Source: Bugula neritina
Taxonomy: Eukaryota > Bryozoa > Gymnolaemata > Cheilostomatida > Bugulidae
Assembly: GCA_964035545.1 (NCBI GenBank)
Contig: OZ037772.1
Coordinates: forward strand, 12,341,818-12,405,817
Reading direction: 5' to 3'
Length of the DNA stretch: 64,000 nt
Each line of letters starts with the position of its first letter. Position 1 is the first letter of the stretch. Positions 1-17,934 of this stretch are shown here, one piece after another. The notes beneath the pieces are model-generated. The model saw nothing but the letters and a program-made list of their open reading frames with translations, was not told the DNA's origin and made no database searches. Both the position numbers and the translations under genes were made by a program.

Positions 1-233
1 AGTATGATTTTTAACATTTCTATTTCTACTGTAGCCTAGCTATTGCTATAAGCTTAATTATTAACTTTACATGGGTGTTACTCCTCTAGCACTCGCATCC
101 TCCACTATCTGTTGTCAAATTTTATATTTTATGTTGTGAGTATCTTTACAAAAATATAATCGCCATTCCAAGATTTTCTTACCTGACCTTACTCTCTAAC
201 CAGAAGGACAACAAAATAACATATTTTTTACAG

Positions 234-3200
234 AGAAACCAGCTCTCAGCATAGCTGACTCTGGATTTGGAAGTCATGCCACAGCAAGCAGCATCACTGG
301 AATAGAAGAACAAGGAAGAATAGAAGATGTTAGGGTTTCTAATGAAAGTATGATGCACCAAGTTTATATTTCAGCTGTCAGATTATCTTTACGGTTCAAC
401 GATACTTTTGTTATTTTTATGCATGTGTGCTCCTCTCTTGTACTGACACTATCTATTATGTCATCCTTGCATATTTGATGTTTTAAATATTATTATTGTT
501 ATAGATTGGCAAACCAACTTTAAAAAAAAGACATTTCTAAGGTCTTTTTCTAATATTTTGTTAATTTCCACAAATCAATTTTTACAGTGAAGCTGCTTAG
601 TCTTAGCTCATCCGACTCTGAATATGAAACAACAGACTGGGAGACTTTACCAGAAATACAAGGAATAAGCATGGCATCACTTCTTGATGAAAGTATGATT
701 TACCAAGCTTCTAATTTAATGTTTTGTTGCTATCTCCACATGCATGCAGTGTTGTTCTCTTTTGAACTGACATTGTCCAGCTATCTGTTCTCATTATTGC
801 ATATTTAATGTTTTAAATATTGTAGTCTGCTAAATTTCCTAGCTTTTATCAAATTTTGCATTTCTAAAATTTCATTAACTAATTTTTTAGCTTTTCACAA
901 GTTTCTTTTCAACTAGGAGGACATTATTCCCCAATGCAATATACAACTTCCTATAGTCCTTTTGCAAGCTAAAGTCTTTATATCTTATTATTCGTGGTTT
1001 TCTGTTGATTGTTTTCACTTCGTTGCATATATAGCTGTTCTGACAGTGACCGCTAAACATACACGCAGTAGTAACAACTGCAATATTTAAATGGTTTAAC
1101 TTCCTTAGATAGTATAATTGGTTTCTATTACATAAATCAGACGAAATTCCCAATGGTGTAGACAGTAAATATATATGCAAGCTTCTCCAAATTTCTTTTA
1201 ATAAAAATGATTACCAGAGCTATTATATATTATATGGCTGTTGGCTATTTTGTGGCTTTATATCAAATTTGTTTACTGAATTTTTTGGCTAAAGAGCTGT
1301 GACTAATGAACTTCGTTTTAATGCTGACACTTTCACAATTATTGCTTTTCTACTCAATCAACTCTGTTAATCATTTTTTGCACCTGTTTTTAATGCTTGA
1401 AGCAGTTTAATTTAAAAAAATTAGCAATTTTGTTGTTGTCAATGCTTACCTTCAAAAGTTCATTAAAAGTAAATACTTTATCTATTTGTAGCTAAGTTTA
1501 TATATAAGATAAAGTAGCTATATCACATACAGCTCTGATTTTATAAGTAGAACAAAATATTGAATTCTTCAGTAATAAAAATACAAAACAAAGGACAATT
1601 TACTATAATTATGTATTGTATCATGTATGAGCTTGGACTAATTCCTATTTTCTATTTCAATTTTTTATTGTAGTAAATACTAAACTAAGTGCTAATATAA
1701 TGGCAGCTATTGAAACTTAAGCTATATAATGCTAACTTTCTTACAGAATCGGATATAACTGCACCAGCTGACACTGTAACTCAGAACACTGCTGCAGCTG
1801 ATGAAATGGAAGAAAAGTCCATGAGTTTACTAGATAGCAGTGGTGAGATATACAAATCATTAAATCTTTATAATATATGTTATATTATGTTAGGTATTAC
1901 TTTCTTTCATACTGACATTCTTCAGCCATCACTTTGTGTCATCATCATATATTTTGAAAATTGCTTTTTATGTAGTTTCTATAATTATTATATAATGTAT
2001 ATGAATTTAGACAAGTTTCTATTTTCTATTTTAATTTGCTATTGAAGTAATTATTACAAGTGCTAATGTAGGAGACAGCCATTGGGAAGATTTTTGCTTG
2101 TGATGATTAAATTACTTAGACTACAACATTAACTTTCTTACAGAATTGGATATGAGTGCACCAGCTGACACTGTAACCCAGAGCACTGCTGTAGCTGATC
2201 AAATGGAAGAAGAGTCTATGAGTCTATCAGATAACAATGGTGAGATACAGTGTATTATAATTATTCTAGGTTTTGTTATGTAGGGGATATTTTATTTTAT
2301 ATATTACAGGCATTCTTCAACTATCACTATGTGACCTCATCATATTTTGTTTGCATAATAATTGTTACAAAGTCTAAGAGAAATATTTTAGATTTAAAGC
2401 TAAATTAGTGTTGGTAATTTTTCAATAGCCTATACCTGTTCTCAACATTTGATATGTCAGCTTAGCTGGTTCCAATAACAATTATAAGCAATACTATCAT
2501 AAATAAGGATAGTTATAGTACTAAACAAAGTACAGCAAAGCCAAAATTGCAGACTTCTTTGATTAATCTATAAAAATGAAATTGGTTACTTTTCTTGTAA
2601 ACAAATACTGTGCAGGTTCGTTTTCACTTATTGAAAATTCTTATTAAAAATAGCTTTTCTGCTTGAATCTTATAGGTCATAAATGCTGAGACATAAATCT
2701 TGATTGGGAAATGTATTTTTATTTTATTTAAATGTTTTGTTCGCCATACAAAAACTAATTGTAGAACCTGTGATACTGAACCCTGTAACTGGAGAGTTGT
2801 CTCCAGACGCACCTTATGAACCTGCACCAGAGTCTCTAATGGATGCTATTGAAAGGTGAGTTTGTTATTATTATTGCTATACATATACTACACCACAAAT
2901 TGAGTGATTTTAATAACCTATTGCTTTGACTTTATGTTTATTCTGCACTGAAAAAGTTTCTTAGCTTGTATAAATAATTATGCAACTTTTGGTAATTACT
3001 TTTCTTTTATAGTCTTCTCAATAGTCACAACATCAGCGATGTCACATTTGGACAATTTGCTGACGATTGGAGAAAGATTTTGGTACTAGGTAAAAATGTT
3101 CTAAAAATTCAGTCCGACCTCCAGAGGTACCTGCACAGTGAATCACTCACAAAGTTTGAGATAACATTGAAGAATAACAACAATCCATTTACAATGAAGT

Positions 3201-4584
3201 CTCTCAGCTGGGAGAAGGTCCTGACAATTAACAAAAAGAAAGTAGCAAAGAATGAAAAGCTGTGGGGAAACACAGTAAAGCAAACTGTCTGTGAAGCGTT
3301 TGTTATTGCTGAAAGGAAATGTTCTAACAACAATGAGCCATGTAAGAGAGTCTACGCAGTGGCTCCAGCACATCTGGTTTTTGCTGACAAGCAAAATGAA
3401 GAGGCAGCTGCAGCTGATAGCTTTTATATGAAGCAGACCGCTATGCAAGAAAGTATAGCTGAGCTAAACAGTCGCCAACTTGCTGGTCCACCAAAGAAAC
3501 CAGATTCAGCAAATGGCCAGACTAATCAAACTCAAAATGGGCAAGACCATGATGACGTGCCTGATGTTGACAGTGATGATGAAAATCTGTCACTAGTTTC
3601 CAAAGTAAGAACAGAGGTGGAGAGCAAATCTACCAGAAGACAATATTTCATCAGAACCGAAGATCAACACGCTGCCTCTATTGTAGAGTTACAGCATCCA
3701 GTACTGCTTGGCTATCGTCATTGGTACAAGCAAGTGGAGTCTACTTTATCCAGCAGTAACACAACACCAGAGTGTCCAGAACTAAAGTGTGACACAACCA
3801 GGGCACCACACTGTCCTCACAGGTTCATGAATGACTTGGCACTCCTTTTGATCGCCCACAAACATGCTAAGAGCTTTCAAAGTACATTGGATTCAAAGAC
3901 ACAAAAGTTTTTTGAAAAACTAACTTCAAGCAATGTAAATGGAGCTGTGAGACAAGGCACGCTAATTTCAAAAGAACTTTTACAACTCTCTACTGTTTTG
4001 GATCTGCAACAGCTGGCTGGTAGAGAAGTAATGGTTAAGGGAATGCTGGGGAGAGTTGTCAATATTCGACTCAAAGCCAAACCTGGTCAAAGACTGGGAC
4101 AACATATAAAGTTTACGCTTACATCACCAAACACAGCGAGTGCTGAGCAGTAAGTTGAGATCTCATTTTAAAAATACGTATTTTAGATCAGTTAAAGAAA
4201 TTGCTTAGTTCTCCTAGCTAAAGTTAGTAAAACTAATAAAGTACTCAGTGACTGCATTGCAGTTGCTTGTAATATAATTGAGTTTGTCCTTGACATATTA
4301 TTCTTAGGAGCCTGATAAGAGGAGACTGTGGAAGTTTGGTTTATGTCAAGTGTGCAGGTGTGCTCAGACCAGTTGGAATGCTTGTTGGTGAAGCAATCAT
4401 AGGTGATAACGCAACTCCTGCAGGTCCCATCTACCAGGCTGTGGTGCTGAGTCAAGCATTCAAGAACATGGAGTGTGACTATCCACATCAAGTAGCCAAC
4501 ATTGAGCTCTTCTCTCAAGAAAGGTATTCTCAGCTTGCTACAGACGGTCATTTTGATGACTCATCACTTTTCGATGTGTCATAA
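234..4584 (+). CDS. PA-clan (chymotrypsin-fold) protease-like protein with Cys in the nucleophile position, 5'-partial
   Basis: Seven exons can be joined: 234-347, 588-692, 1747-1842, 2144-2239, 2765-2855, 3013-4149 and 4308-4584 (stop TAA). Junctions are GT-AG and phases agree, giving 637 residues; the start lies left of the window. The first four exons are all phase 1-1 and encode short Ser/Thr/acidic segments; exons 3 and 4 are near copies. The C-terminal part carries three blocks seen in trypsin-like enzymes: AVAPAH (like the TAAHC histidine block; His about residue 287), NDLALL (like NDIALL; Asp about 441) and GDCGS followed by a hydrophobic GMLVG (like GDSGG and GIVSWG; Cys about 553). 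An acidic, low-complexity insertion separates His from Asp, so their spacing (154) is far longer than in trypsin (45). No signal peptide is visible in this part. The Cys nucleophile is read from sequence; activity is inferred. A possible polyA signal AATAAA is at 5498-5503. I do not recognise the family. Confidence 0.72.
1747..2239 (+). repeat. Tandemly duplicated coding exon pair (96 bp each)
   Basis: Exons 1747-1842 and 2144-2239 are both exactly 96 bp, both phase 1-1, and encode 32-residue segments sharing APADTVTQ, a Met-Glu-Glu block and an MSL motif. The flanking intron sequence is also similar (both acceptors read TTTCTTACAG and both donors GTGAGATA), so exon and intron edges were duplicated together. 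Either exon can be skipped without breaking the frame. Confidence 0.8.
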
Positions 4585-6107
4585 GAACTGAAATGAAAGT
4601 AATGTGAAGAGGGAAATATTTTCATTTGTAAGTTAGAAACAAATTGCCTGCAACCTTATAGTATACAAACAGATGGAAATAACAGCCTGTGTTCTATATA
4701 CACGTCTGCTTTTGTTAGCTTTTGATTATTAATTACTGTTACAAAACACATTCTATACTTAATATACAACCATATCATGTAATCTATGCATATTGTCATA
4801 ATTCTATTATACTAGGCTTTGTATAGTAACCGTCAAATTTATATTATTTCTATATAAGAAGTTATATATTGTATTAGAAATGTTTTAGTATATGACAGAT
4901 GCCATATTTTCTAGAACACTTATTATAGCTGATATTTTATGCATAGAACTCACACCAATTTCTGCTTTTTAACATTTGAGTGCCATGTTTTTATCATAGT
5001 ATAGAAAGACTGTGCATCAACTTTGAGCGTCACTTAATTTTCTACACACAATTAATTATCAAAATGACTGCTTTCAAACTTTATTATGATTACATTTTAT
5101 AACATTATATTCTATAATATACTTTCAATACTATAGTATCTTTATAATATTATTTTATATAATTGCGTATTAGGTACTTCTCTGTGTGATAGATGCCATA
5201 TTTTATAAAAACACTTTATTATAGCTGGTAGTACTGTTAACATATTATTATAATATACCCACTAATTATAAATAATACTTTACAATACATATAAAAATTA
5301 AAAAAGTTCTGATTTCAACATTTTAGTGCCATATTTTGTTATAATATATTCAACATTAACTTTGAACACCACTTGATTTTCTGGCACCTAATTAGCAAAA
5401 TGATTGCTTTTGAATTTTAGTAGAGTTACATTTTATACAATTCTATTAATAGATGTGGATATTTGATTATTATACATGTATTTTATACATATTGAAAAAT
5501 AAAGTGTTTGTTGCTCTTTGAATTGAGTTTTAGTTTCTCACTACATTATTCAGTATTGTAAAATCAGGTGTCTAGTAATTGTACTACAGCTACAACTCTA
5601 GTTAAACCATACAACATGCTGATTTTATTTTGACTCTCATTAGAATTTTTTTAATTGTTGTGTTGCAGCCACAATTCCAATTTATAATTCACACTATTGT
5701 ACTATGCAACTTATTTTTAGCATTTAGGGTTTGTCTCCCTTGGGTTTTGATAAGTATGTTTACGAATAATCACACCAGAAAATATTTTAAAACATAATAA
5801 TTAATTATTGTTGTTCTTTCTTTGACATAACATATATTCAGTTAAAAATAACTGCACAATATGTATTAGCTGTAATATATATTCAAATTAAATTTCTTTG
5901 GACACCTTTCTACTATGCAATAACAATTTAACTAGTTTCAACTCGAATCACTAGGATTAAATAGAGTGTGTTGTAGCTAGTTACATATTTGTAATTCCTC
6001 TAGCGATAGTTATTATAGCTGCATCGAAGCCAAGTTGCAACCAGAGTTAGAGTAATGGCACAGTTAAGATATTAGATATAGTTGCATGAAAGGTTGGAGT
6101 AAAAGCA

Positions 6108-6323
6108 TGGCCTCACACTCTGAAGAATCACACAAACTTTGGTGAATATTGTTGTGAGTTATCCCCTCGGGATGACTAGTCACACACTAAGAAATGATAC
6201 AAGCAGCAGAAAATTACCAGAGGCAAAAATGAAATTGATCACTATTGCTAAAATTCTATTGACCAATCAAATGGTGCTTATCGTTAATTTCATGTGATTC
6301 TCACGAGTGTGTGGCCAGGCCTT
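6108..6323. mobile_element. MITE copy 1, GGCCTGGCC-type ends
   Basis: About 215 bp bounded by imperfect inverted ends (GGCCTCACAC on the left, GTGTGGCCAGGCC on the right), with AATCACACAAA near the left end and TGTGATTCTCACG near the right. Much of the interior, including GAGTTATCC, GATGACTAG and CTATTGACCAATCAAATGG, matches a second copy at 29052-29432. It is non-coding, so mobilisation would need a transposase supplied from elsewhere. Confidence 0.65.
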
Positions 6324-7039
6324 AAGTTGTTCAGGCAAAATGCTATTTCGAGTTTTCAAAGTGCTCTCGGGCTAACTTTATTATTCCTGGGCAGCCAAAC
6401 ATCAAGTGATGACATTGAATCTTATTGTGACTTTGAATGTACATCACAACTAGTCCTGCCATAGTGCTAACATATAACCTAATCAAGATAATACAATTCA
6501 ACTTGGGTGTGCTTCATAGGTTTCAAAGAAACGGCGTACAGGAACCATGTCTAGCAACAGCTGGTTGTATCAGAAACTTGTCAGACTGATTTCACTTACC
6601 TCTTAATATTTCACAGAGCATGCATTTCCCTGCTGCTAATGTCAGTCATGTATGTAAGTCTAAAAGCAGCTCCTGAACACGGATACCAGATGTGAGTTGT
6701 CCTTCCCAGCACAAAACTAAGTTAATACTATTTTATGACACTGTTGAGATTAAGAATTGTCTTGAACTTTGCCCATTCACAGCACAAACATGGTAGCTGG
6801 TTCTGCACATTCCCTCACAGTATTTGCTCTAGGTGTCAACTATAGGATTGTGTTACTATGCACATGTGAATGAGTGTTTTCTTTTCATGCGGTACACAAT
6901 GTTTTGTGATAATAATTTGATATTTTTCTTCCTCATGCAACTTTTGAGATGGTGCAGCACTTTATAATAATGAAAAGTGCAAAGTATTCAGCAAGATTGC
7001 ATAAAATTTTCAAGAGCATATACTCGTTGGTTTGAAAAT

Positions 7040-7995
7040 ATATAATTTATGTGTAGGTCTTCTATTCTACTTCTATGTTGCAAATAAAGAATATTATCTC
7101 TATATTTATTGCTACAATTTAATTTAGTTATTTTGCAGAGGTTGGTTTGCCAGCTTACTTTTATTGTTATCTAAGTGTATAATAAAAATATTGAAAAATT
7201 AGGGTTCATCTCCCCATACATTCATTTAAATTTTATTATATTATATTAAGAAAAATAAACATAATATACAGAAAAAACAAAATTTACAGCATTAATTAAG
7301 ATTTAAACATCTAATTATTGTTTTTTAAATTAAAATATTCCTTGAAGAGAGCGACTTTGAAATTTACACACCTGAAATTATATTTTATTGATTTGACTGA
7401 GCATCTGTGAAACCGAATAGTGACGAGAATGTGTTTATATAAGCACATGATTACGGCAATACAGCTCAACTCGTGAACCTGTTATACAGCTGCTAAGCGA
7501 ATGAACTCCCTGAATTGATCAGGGGTTCACTTCAGCAACTGAGGTGATCTGGTAGAGGTGTGTCTGCAAGCAATAACTATTGTACTTGTTGCAGGATTGC
7601 GCTCTAGGCAGTCTGAGTGCAGTAGTTTTCAGGTTTGGAGAACACAACTCCAAGCTTAAAAGCAACACTGTTGCACTCAATCACCTTTAACTGGCTGCTG
7701 CTTGTAGATGAATTCGGCATCAATGCGCCTCAGTATATACTGTGGCCATGGCAATAAATATTTCCCCTTCAGGAATATATGCAATCCAAGTTAACAAAAA
7801 ATGTAACAGAAAAAAATTCATTTTTCATTTATATTTTGCTCAGCAGCTGGAATTTTTCACAGCTGCTGCCAAGCCCCATCCAGCAGCTCATCTGTGGCAG
7901 CTTGTGGCAGTTTGCCAAAATTAAGGTGCAGAGTTGGGCCCTCGTGCAGGACAACTCTACAAAATGCTCTGAAATGTTGTTAATAAAATCAATTT
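7040..7995. repeat. Half-unit copy of the foldback repeat family
   Basis: This stretch matches the left arm of the large inverted repeat at 8192-10916 in order: a TTCTACTT...CTCTATATT segment, the TTAGGGTT(C/T)ATCTCCCC motif, TTTGAAATTTACACAC, GATCAGGG, and a terminal block with GGTGCAGAGTTG and GCAGGACAACTCTACAAAA. It is diverged by substitutions and small indels, and no inverted partner follows it. It is best read as a solo arm or truncated copy. Confidence 0.6.
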
Positions 7996-8191
7996 AGATT
8001 GTAAGATACCTATGGTCAGTAGTCATGATACAAAGCAAATAAGTGTACAATAGTTGCTGCCGGTTGTATAAAATGGCATCGCATCACTGCTAGAAAATTG
8101 ATACATAAAGAGTTGCTTGCCCTTGTGAGAAAACAATGCATACTTCTGGTTACAGTTGTATTCAATATTATAAATAGGTGAAGTTTTATCA

Positions 8192-10916
8192 TGAAACACT
8201 CAATATTTTGAGGATGTATAGATTTTTCTTTATGCTTCTACTTTTTAAATACACAATTAGACTTTTCTCTATATTGATGCTAAAATTCAATATATTTATT
8301 TTGTAAATCTGATGTTTTTACAACAGAAAAACAGTTTAGGAAATAATATTAAGAAAAATGCCTTTTTTTACAATAAAGAGATATGGAAGTTGAATCGTCT
8401 TATGTGACTACAAATGATTTCCATCTGAAAAAGAGCATTTGATTTCTCTCGTGTAGCCCACAGGATCTAAAGGTAGAACAACGAATTTGACATTTTCACT
8501 GTAGTTGATTTGTCAGCTCACTTGTATTGTTATATGAGTGCCTAACAAAAATATTGAACAATTAGGGTTTATCTCCCCATACATTTATTTAAATTTTATT
8601 ACATTATATTTAGAAATGTAAGCAAAATATACAGAAAAGACAAAGTTTACAGCATTAATTGAGGTTTAAACGTCTAATTAACGTTTTTTAAACTGAAATA
8701 TTTCTTAAAGAGAGCGATTTTGAAATTTACACACTTGAAATTATATTTTTTTGATTTGACTAGTCATCCGTGGAAAACGTAGCGCGATCAGAATGTGTTA
8801 CTATAAGCACATGATTCCTGCAGCACATATCAGCTGGTGAACCTGTAATACAGTTGCAAGAGGTAGAAATCCTTCCTAAGTTGATCAGGGATTTGCTCCA
8901 TCAACTGAGGCGATACAGTTTATACGTGTCTACAAGCATTGACCAATGTTCTTGTTGCAGGATTGCTCGGTGAGCAGTTTGAGTGCAGTAGTTTGCATTT
9001 CTCAAGGTTAGAAAACATAACTCTAAACTTGAAAATAATATGCTGTTGCACTCAGTCACTCTCATCAGGGTGCTGCTTGTAGAGCAAACCTGCAGCTATG
9101 CTTGTGAAATTCTGCACCACTGTGCTAGCTAAGTAACAATTGTAATGTTATAGTTTACTTCCTCCCTTTCCTTCATAAGCAGAAATCTCTGCGAAACCAT
9201 CTAAAATATCTTTTTCAAAAAATTTTTTGTACAGCTTTCTAAAATTTTTGTCAAGCTGCCACCAGCTGGCTCATTTTTGTGTGTGGTTCAAAATTTGCCA
9301 AAAATGAGGTGCAGAGTTGTGTCCTCGTGCAGGACAACTCTACAAAACGCTTTAAAATGTTGCCAAGTAAATAAAAAATTCTCAAGCAATTGCCAAAAAG
9401 GCACATCCTGCCATTCTAGTGCACTAGAATGGACCCGAATGCACAAAAGCAGTAAAAACCTAGATGAAATGAGAAAAATCGCATGAAATTCCAAAAAGTC
9501 GCAATAAAATAGCTTTTTGGGCCATCCAGGCTTCAGGATGACGCCTAAATAAATAGAAATCAGTGAAACCTGCATTCCACTGTGGATTAGAGCGTATTCA
9601 TACTGTAGCAGTATTGCAGGAAACAAAATGTCTGATCTAGAAACTATATCCAGCCCTACAAAATATGATTTTGCGCGTTTTTTTGCTTTTCAACATTTCA
9701 ATTTGCTGTTTTTGCAGTTTTATTGGTTGATTTCACTGATTTTTATTCATTTAGGCTTCATCCTGAAGCCTGGATGGCCCGAAAAGCCATTTTTATGCGG
9801 CATTTTGAAAATTTATTTTTGGCAAATCTTGAACTGCAAAAATGAGCCAGCTGCATAAGGCCAGCAGCAGGTTGAATAAAAATGAATGCTGAGAAAATTA
9901 TTTTTGGAAAAGGCAATAAATTTTTTTTAGATTGCAAAGCATAAATTTTTGCTTTGGAAAAGGGCAGAAATAGGCTATAAGATTACAATTGTCTCATAGC
10001 TTGCACAGTAGTGCATAACTTCGCAGGCATAGCTGCAGGATTGCATTACATGGTGCACCCTGTTTTGGATGACTGAGTGCAGCAGTTTATCACTCTCGAG
10101 TCCACAGTTGTGTTTCCGAGACTCGAGAATTGCAAACTACTGCACAGAAACTGCCTACAGTGCAATCCTGCAACTAGCAACACTTCACCAGTTCACCTTA
10201 TCTGCTGGAGTGAACCCCTGACCAACTGAGGAGTGTTATCCACCCCTAGCAACCATGTAACAGGTTCACCAGTTGAGTTGTGCTGCAGAAATTATGTGCT
10301 TATACTAACACATTCTGATCACTATAGGTGTTCACGGATCGGTAGTCAAATCAATAAAATATAATTTCAGGTGTGTAAATTTCAAAATTGCTGTATTTAT
10401 AAAAACCCTTTACATTTTAAAACATTAATTAAATTTTTGAAACATAATTGATGCATCAAACATTTCTTTTTGTATATTGAGTTTATTTTAAAAAAAATAG
10501 CATAATATAATAAAATTGAAACAAATGTATGGGGAGATAAACCCTAATTTTTCAATATTTTTATTATACATTTATATAGCAATAAAAGTAAGCTGGCAAA
10601 TCAACTACAGTGAAAATGTCAAATTCGTTGTTCTACTTTTAGATCCTGTGGGCTACACAAGAGAAATCAAATGTTCTTTTTCAGATGGAAATCATTTGTA
10701 GTCACATAAGACAATTCAACTTCCATATCTCTTTATTGTGAAAAAAGGCATTTTACTTGATACTCTTTCCTAAACTGCTTTTCTGTTGTAAAAACATCAG
10801 ATTTAAAAAATACATAAATTGAATTTTAGCATCAATATAGATAAAATCTAATTGTGTATTTAAAAACTAGAAGCATAAAGGAAAATCTATACATCCTCAA
10901 AATATTGAGTGTTTCA
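8192..10916. mobile_element. Foldback element: 2.7 kb inverted repeat
   Basis: The left arm runs from 8192 and the right arm ends at 10916; they are reverse complements with moderate divergence, centred near 9555. Matched landmarks include GAAACACTCAATATTTTGAG at 8192 and its complement ending at 10916, the GGGAGATAAACCCTAA motif near 8562 and 10520, and AGCTGGCTCATTTTTG near 9263 with its complement near 9842. A nested inverted pair (GGGCCATCCAGGCTTCAGGA at 9519 and its complement ending at 9780) lies inside. No protein-coding capacity is seen. This looks like a non-autonomous foldback transposon. Confidence 0.6.
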
Positions 10917-12799
10917 AGATTCAACTTCAAGACATTTTACTCAATTTTTTGTCCGTATTGTTGTGAAATATACTATTTTAACTTTAATTTGAAAAGATCC
11001 TGAACATTATTATGGCAACATAATTGCTTTTGCACATCTAATAGAAACAGAAAGACTATGCTTTGTGCATCATTACATTATACTTGATTTCACCTGTGAA
11101 GAAATATTCTCAGTTACAGCAATACCTGTACTGTAGACCGCTGTAGTTAATTTGGTGAGTTCAATAGTAACATGGAAACTTGTTTTATACTGGAAAGTGT
11201 AGATTACAGCTGATAACTGCATTGAAGAGTTATTTCTATGTTTATACAGAATTAGTGGATGAAGCATGTTCTGTATGGGCCAAGTGAGATCATGTTTTTG
11301 ATGCAAAGCATTGCGAGTCAAACTGTCACAGATTGTTTTAAAAATATATATTCAGTGTTTTATCAATAACGAAATTTAAGAGCAAATAATTGGACTCTGT
11401 GTCGCCTATTTATAATATTGAATACACCTGTAGCCAGAAGTATGAATAGTTTTCTCACAAGGGCAAGCAACTCTTCGTGTATCAAATTCCCAGCTGTAAT
11501 GCAATGTTATTCTACACAATCAGAACCAACTATTGTAATTTATTTGCTTTGTATTATGACAGTACCAGCAGTGTTCTACACTGTCTGGACCGTAGGCCTA
11601 AGGTGCGTCTTGCGACACTAAGTACGATTCTACTAGATAACCTCAGCTGCATTAGTAAGTTGACTGAACAACCCAGTCTGATATTTACCTCTTCTGCAAC
11701 TATTAATAGTTTTCTGGTTGAATCGTGTGAATGCGATTGTGCGTTTATAACACACTCTGCCTGACCCACTCTCCTATTAATTAAATCTTTACCGCTTAGT
11801 AAATGGTGTGCAACATACATTATAATTTTATATTTTATACTATGTATTTTATATTGTAATGAAAATTGATTATTCAATTTTTTTGTCTACAAAAATTATT
11901 GAGCTAAATTATTTATTTGTTTTTTTTCACATAAAAATGTGATTTAGTATGAAGATACCTAACTAATGCCAAGGGAGATAAACCCTAAATTTTAATTTGA
12001 CCGTGTTTATTTGGTAGGATTAGGTGCAAACACATAGCATCTGCATGGCCTGCTCCGTAGTTTCAAAGCAGCCAGAAGAGCGGGTTGCAGCAAGCATCCA
12101 TTTTATTTATAAATAGTTATAAAGGTCATAAAAGATTTTAGCAAATCATAAAAGCCAGAAGGTATAAACAATATATGTATTTTACGTCTTTACATTAGAG
12201 TTTTTCGACTAATCTATTTTGTTACTCGATTTTTATCACGACTACATTTGGATTTTATATAGTGTAACTATTAGTTTATTTGACAATAGTTATGTAATAA
12301 CATTGTAGACTTCACATATGCTGTGATGAAGGGGATATGGCAATAATAAAGTGATGATAATAATATAATGATAGTAATAACATAGTGATAATAATAATAT
12401 AATATTAATACAGTAATAATAATATAATAATAGTAATAATATGGTGATAATAATAATATAATATTAATACAGTAATAATAATATAATAATAGTAATAATA
12501 TAGTGATAATAATAATATAATATTAATACAGTAATAATAATATAATAATAGTAATAATATGGTGATAATAAAGTTTTATTAACCATCACACATCAGTGAG
12601 TTTGAATTAGGCTCATTCTGTCTTGCATAATTTTTAGCAATCTGATATAAATTGATAAAAACTGTGTTACCCAAATTGAAAATACAAACATGATATTTTA
12701 TGTACAGAAAATAATTTTTGTTTTATTTTATTTAGTGCCGATGTAATAAAACAATATGATGAGGATTTGAAGTAAATCCTGTGACAGTTTCCCTTCTAC

Positions 12800-17934
<5,135 letters not shown>

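Larger units (their letters stand above)
5723..11988. repeat. 20-bp inverted terminal-like repeats bounding 6.3 kb
   Basis: The 20 bases at 5723-5742 and at 11969-11988 are reverse complements with one mismatch (core GGGAGATAAACCCTAA). Further internal copies of the same end motif occur near 7199, 8562 (same orientation as the left end) and 10520 (orientation of the right end), each at the edge of one of the repeat units described below. Either one nested composite element or several elements of one family could explain this. I see no clear target-site duplication and no transposase. Confidence 0.4.
4585..12799. other. Gene-free, repeat-rich intergenic region
   Basis: No convincing coding exon is visible on either strand across about 8.2 kb. 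The interval holds the 3' flank of the protease-like gene, a MITE, several related inverted-repeat elements (listed separately) and, at about 12345-12570, an AT-only minisatellite of TAA/TAG units with a period near 60 bp. Short open frames here fall inside repeats and do not resemble proteins. Confidence 0.7.

Noticed and set aside
3109-3448. Minus-strand frames under the protease-like exon
   Set aside because: Shadows of the 379-codon plus-strand exon 3013-4149, which has splice-consistent ends and motif content.
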